From an uncultured Eubacterium sp. (GTDB lineage: Bacteria > Bacillota > Clostridia > Lachnospirales > Lachnospiraceae): a stretch of 7,045 nucleotides of DNA. Below are positions 1 to 7,045 of the stretch, piece after piece. Positions within the stretch are counted from its first letter, which is position 1. Each line of letters opens with the position of its first letter. The DNA lies in the NCBI GenBank assembly GCA_905236295.1, contig CAJOQF010000180.1:1-7045 (forward strand), given 5' to 3'. The position numbers and the translations under genes are program-made. A model generated the notes under the pieces. The model made no database searches and was not told the DNA's origin. It worked only from the letters and a program-made list of their open reading frames with translations.

Positions 1-3000
1 CCACTCATACTCCACCGGCAGATTATGCGATACATTTTCTGTATCTGAAATATCTTCATGTTCTATCAATTCATCCGGAAGATATTTCTTTAATGTGGCC
101 TCCACGATATCTGCATCCACTGGTTTTGCAAGGTAATCCGTAAAGCCTTCAGCCTCATAGTACTCCTTGCCAAGCTCTCCGTAATTTGCCGTCAGTGCAA
201 TAACAGGTGTATCCACACCCATCTCCCTTATTCTGTGCAGGGTCTCTATTCCATCCATCTCGGGCATCATATGGTCAAGCATCACGATATCGTATGTCTC
301 ATCTTTTAGAAACTCAAGACATTCATTTCCACTCATCGCCGTAGTGATCTGGACCTTAGTGCTTCGAAGGAGTCCGTTTATTACCTGATGATTCATCTTG
401 TTATCATCTACGACAAGTATCTTTGCCTGTGGTGCAATAAACTGTGGAACATAGGCTTTCTTTTCAGAAGGCTGAGTCTCATCCTTAAATTCACCAATAA
501 CCTTAGGATCAACTATATCCTGCCATATCGTAAAGAAAAACGTGGAACCTTCTCCGTAAACACTCTCGCACTGCAGCTTTCCACCCATGAGATCAACGAA
601 CTGTCTTGAAATATCAAGACCGAGTCCTGTTCCCTGGATGGCGCTGTTTCTCTCCTCATCGACGCGCTCATAAGCCGAAAACAGCTTTTCTATGTCCTCC
701 GGCTTCACGCCTATACCACTATCCTCCACCGCATAGGTAATAAGACAGCGTTCTTTTTCTTTTTTATCAACTCTTATTATTAGTTTAAATCCGCCTTTTT
801 CAGTGTACTTCACCGCATTAGTCAAAAGATTTAACAACACCTGCTTGATCTTTCCGACATCACCGTGTAGCACTGACGGAAGTTCCCTGTCAATCTCCGT
901 CTCAAATAGGAGTCCGCTCTGCTCACTTCTGACCTTTATCATTGTAACCACGGATCTCAAAAGGTCATCTACCTCGTAATCCATATCGACAAGGTTCATC
1001 TTGCCGGATTCGATCTTTGACATATCAAGGACATCATTTACAAGTTCAAGCAATAATGAAGAGGCTTCCTTTATATCCTCGGCATGACCTGTCACAACCT
1101 CTGCATACTCCCTCGGAACTCCCGTGGTATCCTCCCTGAGTATCATCTCATCCATACCCATAATTGTATTTATAGGCGTGCGGATCTCGTGAGACATATT
1201 TGCAAAGAACCTTGATTTTGCTTTGTTGGCGCGTTCAGCCTCATCCTTAGCAACACAGATTTCCTGATACTGTCTGCGTATGATCGTAGACTGCATTATG
1301 CGCCACACTATAAGTCCTGCAAGTATCGCAATGGCTGCAAAAACACCTATTTTAAACAGAAGATACTCATAAATTGCTTTGGTTTTTACTATGTTTATAG
1401 AGTAATCTTTCTGACTGCTGCCCTTTGAATCGGTGATAGTGATGTTGAAGCTGTATTTGCCTCCTCTTAAGTTTGTGTAGTCCGCCGGTGCAAGCTCACT
1501 TCTTCTTACCGTTTTTGTTCCCTGATCAAAACCTTTGAGAGAGTAAGTCACTAAGGGATCGATCAGAGAGTAGGTAAACACATAGCTCGGTATACTGATC
1601 TTGTCCACGGAATGCGGAAGTGTGATAGTTCCGTTCTTGTCAGCATAATAGAATTCTCCATCCCCCTCAATGTATGGGACTATGACCTTTACATCCTCAA
1701 CAGTCTCAAAAGGCTTTTCTATATTTATCTTTATAACTCCGGTGCTTCCCGCTATGTAGAGATCCCCGTCTTTTGTAAGTTCACTGTATGAGTTGGCGGT
1801 AGCTATGGAGGTAACGCCGTTTTCTATTCCATAGTAGTCGGGATCTTCATTCCCGTTTTCCAATAGTTTTTCTACCGGAGTCACATAAATACCGTTGCTG
1901 CTTAAGATCCAGGCTTCTCCTCTCTGATTTTCATATATATCAAAGTTATTCGGGTAAGGGAATTTATTGATCGTGGTGACTTTGTAATCCTCATCCATAT
2001 ATGCAATGGAATTGCTTGTGACGATCCAGTATAATGAATGAGAAATATCAGGTTTTATCCTCATTACAACCTCGGAAGCCAGACCATCATCTGTTCCTAT
2101 GTAATCAGCTCTTCCATCTTCTATAACAAAGATTCCGCCCCCGTCTGTTCCGGCAATGATTTCTTTGCCGTCATAGGATTCCGTCACCGTAAGGATCTCA
2201 GTGTTTGTGATTCCGCATTTTTCACCGTACACCCCTGTGATCTCGTCATCTTCAATTACCGCTATTCCTCCTGTGCACGCCACGAGGAAAGATCCATCTT
2301 TTCTTTCAAAGACTGTTCTCACACGGTCAGATGGCAATCCATCCTCCTGTGTAAAGCAAATAACCGACTCTCCGTCATATCTTATAAGGGAGTTTTCTCC
2401 AAAAGTAGAAATCCATAATCTGCCTTCCTCATCCCGGATTATTGAACGTATCCTGCATCCCGTCAAAATTTCTATCAGATCATTCTTGTCCATCTCTTTT
2501 CCGGATGCGTATACCGCTTTCTTAAGGGGAAGGCTTTTGATCTCACCGTATTTTTTATCAAGCACCAATAAACCATCATCCTTACATCCAACAAAAAGAC
2601 GATCATCATAAATACATGTGCTGTTAACCACTCTGTCTTCTATTCCGTATTTGTTAAACAGGTTTACAAACTGATTCGGAACGATCTTCATAACGCCCTG
2701 TTTTGACGAGACAAACCAGAGATTGCCCTGATAATCCACCATAACGGATTCAACAGAGCTGGTGATTGCAACATTTTCAAGCATTGTACAATTATTTCCG
2801 TCTACAACCCCAATGCCGTTTTCAGCACACAGCCAGATTTTTCCATCTATTTTCTCTATTGAATTGATGTATTCCACCGGCGATACATCGATAGCTTTAA
2901 AGTTTCTTTTATCGAGGTTTCCCGTGTATATCTCCGATGTCTGTGTTCCTATGTATATATTATCGGGATCATCAGGATCAGGGAGAATCACACGTATATC

Positions 3001-3699
3001 AGGGATTCTAAGCTCTTTTTCACTGTAGAAACAATCAACCTTTTTATCCCTGATCGTGAATATCTCCCCCTCCATCGTCACACCGTATATTGTTCCGTCC
3101 GCTCCCTTTCTCATCTCGCGGATATATTTGCTGTTTATACTGAGATCGTCTATTATACTTACATTTAATTCGTCGTCTATAACTGCAACTCCCCGTGATG
3201 TTGCAACATAGATATCACCATTATCCGCTTCCAATATGGAGCGTATTGTCGCTGATGGCATTCCCTCTTTTTTATTGAAGTTAGGGAAATCCGGATTATC
3301 GCTCGAAACCAGAAATACTCCGCTGTCATTTGTGCCGACCCAAAGTCTTCCCTTTGAATCCACAAATAGACTGACTACACTGGCAATACCGGTTGTCGAA
3401 TCAATTCTCTCGAAAGAACTGCCGTTATAACGGATAAGTCCACTGTAGCTTCCTATCCATATAAATCCCTCTTCGGTCTTTGTGATTGTGTTCGCCTCGG
3501 ATGTGGGCAGACCGCTTTTATTGTCATACAACACATCCATCCATCCTTCGTAATCAACGGTAGGATCGACAGCCAGATTCGCTGTTTCTTTGTCACTTTC
3601 ACTTGCATATGCGGTAAGTCTAAAACCTATCATCAAAGACATAAGTATCGCAACAGCAGTTACGATACTTAGTAGTCTTTTTATGGAGTTCTTTTTCAT
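1..3699 (-). CDS. Hybrid sensor histidine kinase with double beta-propeller and Y_Y_Y sensor, receiver domain (3' end outside window)
   Basis: Reading frame open from the ATG at 3699 to the window edge, 1233 residues, no stop or frameshift. A basic start (MKKNSIKR) and hydrophobic stretch at about 9-28 end in AYA at 30-32, a plausible signal peptidase site, so the sensor should be extracellular. About 14 propeller blades follow (residues 79-660), each a variant of G-x-LW-[IV]-G-T...G-[LV]-x-x-[YF], e.g. [13 protein letters not shown] at 117 and GRLWISTF at 426; this fits two seven-bladed Reg_prop propellers. A Y_Y_Y domain lies at about 690-772 and one membrane helix at about 780-800. No HAMP is apparent. 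Cytoplasmic part: HisKA with NMSHEIRTP (H837), HATPase with N957, DSGIG at 993 and GTGLG at 1023, then a receiver with D1098/D1099, phospho-acceptor D1142, T1170 and K1192. All catalytic residues are present. By analogy with the upstream paralogue an Hpt domain probably follows beyond the window. Proteins of this sensor type often detect glycans in Bacteroidetes, but nothing here identifies the ligand. Second gene of a likely operon. Confidence 0.95.
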   Translation of the reverse strand, partial: MKKNSIKRLLSIVTAVAILMSLMIGFRLTAYASESDKETANLAVDPTVDYEGWMDVLYDNKSGLPTSEANTITKTEEGFIWIGSYSGLIRYNGSSFERIDSTTGIASVVSLFVDSKGRLWVGTNDSGVFLVSSDNPDFPNFNKKEGMPSATIRSILEADNGDIYVATSRGVAVIDDELNVSIIDDLSINSKYIREMRKGADGTIYGVTMEGEIFTIRDKKVDCFYSEKELRIPDIRVILPDPDDPDNIYIGTQTSEIYTGNLDKRNFKAIDVSPVEYINSIEKIDGKIWLCAENGIGVVDGNNCTMLENVAITSSVESVMVDYQGNLWFVSSKQGVMKIVPNQFVNLFNKYGIEDRVVNSTCIYDDRLFVGCKDDGLLVLDKKYGEIKSLPLKKAVYASGKEMDKNDLIEILTGCRIRSIIRDEEGRLWISTFGENSLIRYDGESVICFTQEDGLPSDRVRTVFERKDGSFLVACTGGIAVIEDDEITGVYGEKCGITNTEILTVTESYDGKEIIAGTDGGGIFVIEDGRADYIGTDDGLASEVVMRIKPDISHSLYWIVTSNSIAYMDEDYKVTTINKFPYPNNFDIYENQRGEAWILSSNGIYVTPVEKLLENGNEDPDYYGIENGVTSIATANSYSELTKDGDLYIAGSTGVIKINIEKPFETVEDVKVIVPYIEGDGEFYYADKNGTITLPHSVDKISIPSYVFTYSLIDPLVTYSLKGFDQGTKTVRRSELAPADYTNLRGGKYSFNITITDSKGSSQKDYSINIVKTKAIYEYLLFKIGVFAAIAILAGLIVWRIMQSTIIRRQYQEICVAKDEAERANKAKSRFFANMSHEIRTPINTIMGMDEMILREDTTGVPREYAEVVTGHAEDIKEASSLLLELVNDVLDMSKIESGKMNLVDMDYEVDDLLRSVVTMIKVRSEQSGLLFETEIDRELPSVLHGDVGKIKQVLLNLLTNAVKYTEKGGFKLIIRVDKKEKERCLITYAVEDSGIGVKPEDIEKLFSAYERVDEERNSAIQGTGLGLDISRQFVDLMGGKLQCESVYGEGSTFFFTIWQDIVDPKVIGEFKDETQPSEKKAYVPQFIAPQAKILVVDDNKMNHQVINGLLRSTKVQITTAMSGNECLEFLKDETYDIVMLDHMMPEMDGIETLHRIREMGVDTPVIALTANYGELGKEYYEAEGFTDYLAKPVDADIVEATLKKYLPDELIEHEDISDTENVSHNLPVEYEW

Positions 3700-3705
3700 A
3701 TTCTT

Positions 3706-3711
3706 TCCTCT
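3706..3711 (-). promoter_or_regulatory. Ribosome binding site of the propeller kinase
   Basis: The minus strand reads AGAGGA, directly after the TAA stop of the upstream kinase, with 6 nt to the ATG at 3699. This fixes the start codon and leaves only 12 nt between the two genes, with no room for a promoter or terminator. It supports co-transcription. It contrasts with the upstream gene, which has no such site. Confidence 0.85.
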
Positions 3712-6700
3712 TTATGACTGCAATAATTCCTCTAATTTTTCCCAGTCAAGTTTTTTCAGATTCTTTTCAATTTCCTTAAAAAACTCCTGATCCTTCTTCG
3801 GAAGACGATATCCACCTACCTCTTCGAGTAACATTTCCATACCGTCATAATCCATCTGATCAACCAGTTCTTTTATCGCATCATATGCGCCTGCAAGCTC
3901 GTCTTCGGATATCATTTCTTTCGATTCGTCTTCCGACTCTACTTCCAGGTTTTTAAGTTTATCTGCGTATTCGCGATACATCTTAAGAAGAGTATTTGTA
4001 TTATCATCTATAAAGGACATATTCTCATCATTTCCCGCATCCTCCAGTTCTTTTGCGAGTTTTGATAGGTCCGCAGCTCCGATTATCCTCGCTGAACTCT
4101 TTAAAGAATGTACCTTTATGGTGTAAGTTTTTATATCATTCTCTTTGTAGGCTTTTTCTATCAGATCGGCATTGTCCTTTAATGACTCATAGAAGGAAGT
4201 GATCGACCTGATAAAGGCATCCTCACTGCCACAGTATTTTAGTCCGTTATATACGGATATTCCCTCAACCTCATTGAGCCACAAATATTCTTTCGGAAGT
4301 TTTTCATCCGCATCCTCCTCAAATCCTACCATATTAGGATCTTTTGCTATCTTTGCAGGGAGATATTCCTTCATCATTCTCTCAAGCACAGGACCGTTGA
4401 CCGGTTTTGCCAAATAATCGGTAAATCCGTATCCCTTGTAGAATGTTCCTCCGTCAGTAGCAGCATTTGCCGTGAGCGCGATTACAGGAATTGCCTCATC
4501 ATCTTCTCTTATTTTTGCAATGGTCTCAAGTCCATCCATCTCCGGCATCATATGATCTAGTAAAACTATATCAAAATGCTCTTTAGCAAGCATATCGAGG
4601 CATTCCCTTCCTCCCGTGACAGTCGTAACGTTTATTTGGGTTGCCTTCAACAGACCTTTTATGACCATAAGGTTCATCTTGTTATCATCGACGACAAGCA
4701 CTTTTCCTTCCGGTGCAACGAACTGAGGTATATACTTCTTGTAATCGTGTTTAACCTGTTCGTCCTTGTATTTTCCTATAGGACTTCCATCGATGATCTT
4801 TTGCTCAAGTTCAAAGAAAAATTCCGAACCCTCTCCGTATACGCTTTCACATTCCAATTCTCCGCCCATAAGCTCGACAAATTTCTTTGAAATATCAAGC
4901 CCAAGCCCGGTTCCCTGTATTGCGTTATTTTTTTTCTCCTCAAGTCTCTTAAAGGCAGAAAACAGTTTGTCCTTGTCTTCCGGTTTTATTCCTATTCCGG
5001 TATCTTTTACGGAAATTTTAGTTCTTACTCTCTCGTCATCCTTTTCGATAACTGTAATAACAAGTTTAAAACCGCCTTTTTCCGTGTACTTCACTGCATT
5101 TGTGAGAAGATTTAATACAACCTGTTTTATCTTGCCGGCATCTCCGTAAAGCTTCTTTGGAAGATTCTCATCTATTTCCTTATCAAAGGTCAGCTTACTC
5201 TCCTTGCTTCTCACCTCGACCATGCTTATTACCGAGCGAAGCATATCTTTTGTATTGTATTCATCCTCGATAAGCTCCATTTTTCCGGATTCAATCTTTG
5301 AAAGGTCAAGTATGTCATTGATAATACTTAACAACAAATCGGAAGATACTTTTATATCGTTCGCATATCCAAGAATCGCATCTGTATATTCTTTGTGAGA
5401 TGTATTTATGTCCTCCCTGAGGATCATCTCATTCATACCCATGATCGTATTGATCGGTGTCCTTATCTCGTGTGACATATTTGCAAGGAATCTTGATTTT
5501 GTAATATTTGCCCTATCAGCTTTCTCTCTGGCATTGAGCAGAAGACTATACTGTTTTTCTATGACTCTGTGCGTACCTACGGTAGTAAATATACCAAACG
5601 CCAATATCAAAGCAAAAAAGCTTGAGAATACCATAATTACTCTTAAAATAAAGTTGCTTACATAAATCGTAATGTCCTTCATGGATACATCGCATCCGAC
5701 ATAGCACACACAGTTTCCTTCTTCATCAAATATCGGTTGATATACAGTTATGAGCCATCCGTAAGTATCATTTGTCTCTATCGGATCTATCTCTTCTCCT
5801 CGTTTCAGCTTAGGAATATATTCACTAAATGATTTGTCAAATGGCTGCATATCACCTGGTTCGGAGGCTCTGACATCATTTGTATTCAAATCAAAGACTA
5901 CCCTGCACCCATCATCTTCTATTTTATATACATACAAATATTCTATATTTGGTGTATTTTTTCTGATGATGTACATACTGTTTTCTATCTGTTTGTATTC
6001 TTCAAGACTATGTCCTTTTTCGATATACTCATCAATTTTCTCCGGATCAATAAGATCGGATGTCATTGCCACTGCTCCGTTTGCTACTTCTATATGCTCT
6101 TCTCTGGCACTTCTAAGATAGATGGTCACACTGATAATACCCATAACTATGGTAAGCAAAACTACTCCGCCTATCAGCATCGCTACGGTTTTTGAGTGTA
6201 TTGAACGAACTTCATTTATATCCGATTCTTCATATTTTATATCGAACTCGGTCTCTTTGCCCAAAGCTCTGTCCCACATGGCTTTTTTTATTCTCTTTGG
6301 AATAAAGTGTGCGATTAAAAGAGCTATAGCCAACGAAATACCTTTATCCAATAGCTCTAATATGTATTTTATTATGAATAATGATGGAATTTCGGTAATA
6401 CCGGTATTTTTTGAAATAAAATTGATTGACTCATATGAAGAGACTGTGCTCTCATATCCATTTAACAAAAACTCTATAAGGGTGCCTATTAATCCTCCAA
6501 TCAGTGAAAGTATCAGGACTAAAAGGATAACATTGATAAACTTTTTCATCCATCCCTTATAAGTAAAGATATAGACTACTATTGCCACAAGAATGTTGAG
6601 AATGGCAAAGTACAGAGATCCTCCGTCAAAGATGCCGCCCAGAATACTTGAAAACATGGCGGCTATGATACCCGGGAATATTCCGGCACAATAAGTAATG

Positions 6701-6849
6701 AGTATTGTTCCTATTGTATCTAAATATAGATAAGCATCTGCATATATAGCTAAATTCGAGCAAACGGAATTAATCCCAATCGCTATTAATACAAAAAGGA
6801 TCCTCCATAAGCTTAGTTTGTCCACATGTATAGTCATTAGCTTTTTCAT
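3712..6849 (-). CDS. Hybrid sensor histidine kinase: ECF-S-like membrane domain, Cache-like domain, HisKA-HATPase-receiver-Hpt
   Basis: Complete 1045-residue membrane kinase. Residues 1-190 form a multi-pass membrane region with helices at about 14-33, 44-71, 78-97, 103-128 and 155-182. The stretch LDTIGTIL (43-50) followed by a G-rich helix (AGIFPGIIAA, 55-64) looks like vitamin-transporter S components (ECF type); a LytS-type 5TM sensor is the alternative. A further helix at 221-244 and one at 400-424 bracket an extracellular domain (about 245-398) with Cache/PAS-like features (IEYLYVYKI at 302, YQPIFDEEGN at 370). No HAMP is apparent. Cytoplasmic part: HisKA with NMSHEIRTP (H460), HATPase with N580, DTGIG at 616 and GTGLG at 646, receiver with D721/D722, phospho-acceptor D765, T793 and K815, and Hpt with HSLKSSAR (H914). 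A charged helical tail of about 70 residues ends the protein. It should autophosphorylate at H460 and pass phosphate through D765 to H914 and on to an unlinked regulator. The start at 6849 (MKKLMTIHVDK) has no Shine-Dalgarno; M5 at 6837 is the alternative and has none either. Confidence 0.95.
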   Translation of the reverse strand: MKKLMTIHVDKLSLWRILFVLIAIGINSVCSNLAIYADAYLYLDTIGTILITYCAGIFPGIIAAMFSSILGGIFDGGSLYFAILNILVAIVVYIFTYKGWMKKFINVILLVLILSLIGGLIGTLIEFLLNGYESTVSSYESINFISKNTGITEIPSLFIIKYILELLDKGISLAIALLIAHFIPKRIKKAMWDRALGKETEFDIKYEESDINEVRSIHSKTVAMLIGGVVLLTIVMGIISVTIYLRSAREEHIEVANGAVAMTSDLIDPEKIDEYIEKGHSLEEYKQIENSMYIIRKNTPNIEYLYVYKIEDDGCRVVFDLNTNDVRASEPGDMQPFDKSFSEYIPKLKRGEEIDPIETNDTYGWLITVYQPIFDEEGNCVCYVGCDVSMKDITIYVSNFILRVIMVFSSFFALILAFGIFTTVGTHRVIEKQYSLLLNAREKADRANITKSRFLANMSHEIRTPINTIMGMNEMILREDINTSHKEYTDAILGYANDIKVSSDLLLSIINDILDLSKIESGKMELIEDEYNTKDMLRSVISMVEVRSKESKLTFDKEIDENLPKKLYGDAGKIKQVVLNLLTNAVKYTEKGGFKLVITVIEKDDERVRTKISVKDTGIGIKPEDKDKLFSAFKRLEEKKNNAIQGTGLGLDISKKFVELMGGELECESVYGEGSEFFFELEQKIIDGSPIGKYKDEQVKHDYKKYIPQFVAPEGKVLVVDDNKMNLMVIKGLLKATQINVTTVTGGRECLDMLAKEHFDIVLLDHMMPEMDGLETIAKIREDDEAIPVIALTANAATDGGTFYKGYGFTDYLAKPVNGPVLERMMKEYLPAKIAKDPNMVGFEEDADEKLPKEYLWLNEVEGISVYNGLKYCGSEDAFIRSITSFYESLKDNADLIEKAYKENDIKTYTIKVHSLKSSARIIGAADLSKLAKELEDAGNDENMSFIDDNTNTLLKMYREYADKLKNLEVESEDESKEMISEDELAGAYDAIKELVDQMDYDGMEMLLEEVGGYRLPKKDQEFFKEIEKNLKKLDWEKLEELLQS

Positions 6850-6856
6850 AATTAGA

Positions 6857-6885
6857 ATTATATCATATTTTATTTAAAATTTGAA
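6857..6885 (-). promoter_or_regulatory. Sigma-A-type promoter of the two-kinase operon
   Basis: On the minus strand, TTCAAA (6885-6880; 4 of 6 matches to TTGACA) is followed after exactly 17 nt by a perfect TATAAT (6862-6857). The -10 is preceded by TG-n (TGATATAAT), an extended -10. The surrounding sequence is very AT-rich, so a chance TATAAT is possible, but the spacing and extended motif together are convincing. The predicted start of transcription is 6850 or 6849, at the kinase start codon itself. The rest of the spacer (6886-6925) shows only a short ATGATCAT palindrome at 6913-6920, with no clear operator. Confidence 0.7.
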
Positions 6886-6925
6886 TATTGGGTTTTACCT
6901 GCGATATAAAAGATGATCATAAATG

Positions 6926-6955
6926 AAAAAAGGTTCCTTATGTTAAGGAACCTTT
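6926..6955 (-). terminator. Rho-independent terminator of the tRNA-Ser transcript
   Basis: On the minus strand a perfect 12-bp inverted repeat (AAAGGTTCCTTA, loop ACA, TAAGGAACCTTT; arms 6955-6944 and 6940-6929) runs into six T residues (6931-6926). The hairpin starts 4 nt after the tRNA 3' end. There is no T-run on the other side, so it acts only in the minus direction. It separates the tRNA transcript from the kinase operon, which therefore needs its own promoter. Confidence 0.93.
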
Positions 6956-6959
6956 CAGA

Positions 6960-7045
6960 CGGAGATGGAGGGATTTGAACCCTCGCGCCGCGTGAACGAC
7001 CTACACCCTTAGCAGGGGCGCCTCTTCAGCCAACTTGAGTACATC
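6960..7045 (-). tRNA. tRNA-Ser (anticodon GCU), 5' end cut by the window edge
   Basis: Minus strand. The 3' acceptor strand CATCTCC (6967-6961) with discriminator G (6960) pairs with a 5' strand of which only GATG is inside the window, so about 3 nt (expected GGA) lie beyond it. The T arm is GAGGG-TTCAAAT-CCCTC. The anticodon arm is CGCCC-CTGCTAA-GGGTG, giving anticodon GCT, which reads AGC and AGU serine codons. A long variable arm (GTCG paired with CGGC) is the class II form typical of tRNA-Ser. The 3' CCA is not encoded (TCTG follows the discriminator), so a CCA-adding enzyme must supply it. Confidence 0.95.

Noticed and set aside
2038..2611. Overlapping plus-strand open frames of 126 and 136 codons
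   Set aside because: They lie entirely antisense to the propeller domain of the minus-strand kinase, have no recognisable motifs and no ribosome binding site; they are by-products of its codon use.
3177..3365. Minus-strand open frame of 62 codons
   Set aside because: Out of frame inside the propeller region, which reads continuously in another frame; no support of its own.
4576..5149. Plus-strand open frames of 104 and 127 codons
   Set aside because: Antisense to the HATPase and receiver region of the complete kinase; low-complexity serine- and phenylalanine-rich translations typical of reversed coding sequence.
6122..6562. Plus-strand open frame of 146 codons
   Set aside because: Antisense to the membrane domain of the complete kinase, which is clearly the real gene on domain evidence.
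6856..6925. Riboswitch or attenuator ahead of the kinase operon
   Set aside because: The spacer is about 75 nt, AT-rich, and the promoter lies next to the start codon, leaving no transcribed leader; the only hairpin belongs to the tRNA terminator.
6956..7045. tRNA-Ser as an attachment site of an integrated element
   Set aside because: No integrase gene and no duplicated tRNA 3' end elsewhere in the window; the terminator follows the tRNA directly, as in an undisturbed locus.

Overview
The window holds two large membrane sensor kinases in tandem on the minus strand, preceded (reading in the minus direction) by a tRNA-Ser gene with its own terminator. The base composition is moderately low in GC. 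A Shine-Dalgarno AGAGGA, an extended -10 promoter, an N-terminal ECF-S-like membrane domain and the kinase-receiver-Hpt build all suggest a Gram-positive anaerobe of the Clostridia, probably Lachnospiraceae (Butyrivibrio/Roseburia-like). That placement is inferred from style, not from a marker gene.

Layout, read in the direction of transcription (right to left). At 7045-6960 is tRNA-Ser(GCU), which loses about 3 nt of its 5' end at the window edge. It is followed after 4 nt by a 12-bp hairpin and U-run terminator (6955-6926). A short spacer then carries a good sigma-A promoter (6885-6857), whose predicted transcription start falls on or next to the ATG of the first kinase. This kinase (6849-3712, 1045 aa, complete) has a multi-pass membrane domain resembling an ECF transporter S component, an extracellular Cache/PAS-like domain, then HisKA, HATPase, receiver, Hpt and an extra helical C-terminal tail. 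Only 12 nt later, and after a strong ribosome binding site, comes the second kinase (3699 to beyond position 1; 1233 residues visible). It has a signal peptide, about 14 beta-propeller repeats (probably two seven-bladed propellers), a Y_Y_Y domain, one membrane helix, HisKA, HATPase and receiver. Its C-terminus is cut off by the window edge and probably contains an Hpt domain like that of its partner.

The two proteins share a closely related cytoplasmic chassis but have unrelated sensors, so they look like a duplicated hybrid kinase with swapped input modules. The 12-nt spacing implies one transcript. Neither visible part has a DNA-binding or enzymatic output domain, so phosphate must leave through the Hpt domain(s) to a response regulator encoded outside the window. 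All phosphotransfer residues that can be checked are intact. There is no non-coding stretch longer than 300 bases. I see no mobile element, CRISPR array or riboswitch.
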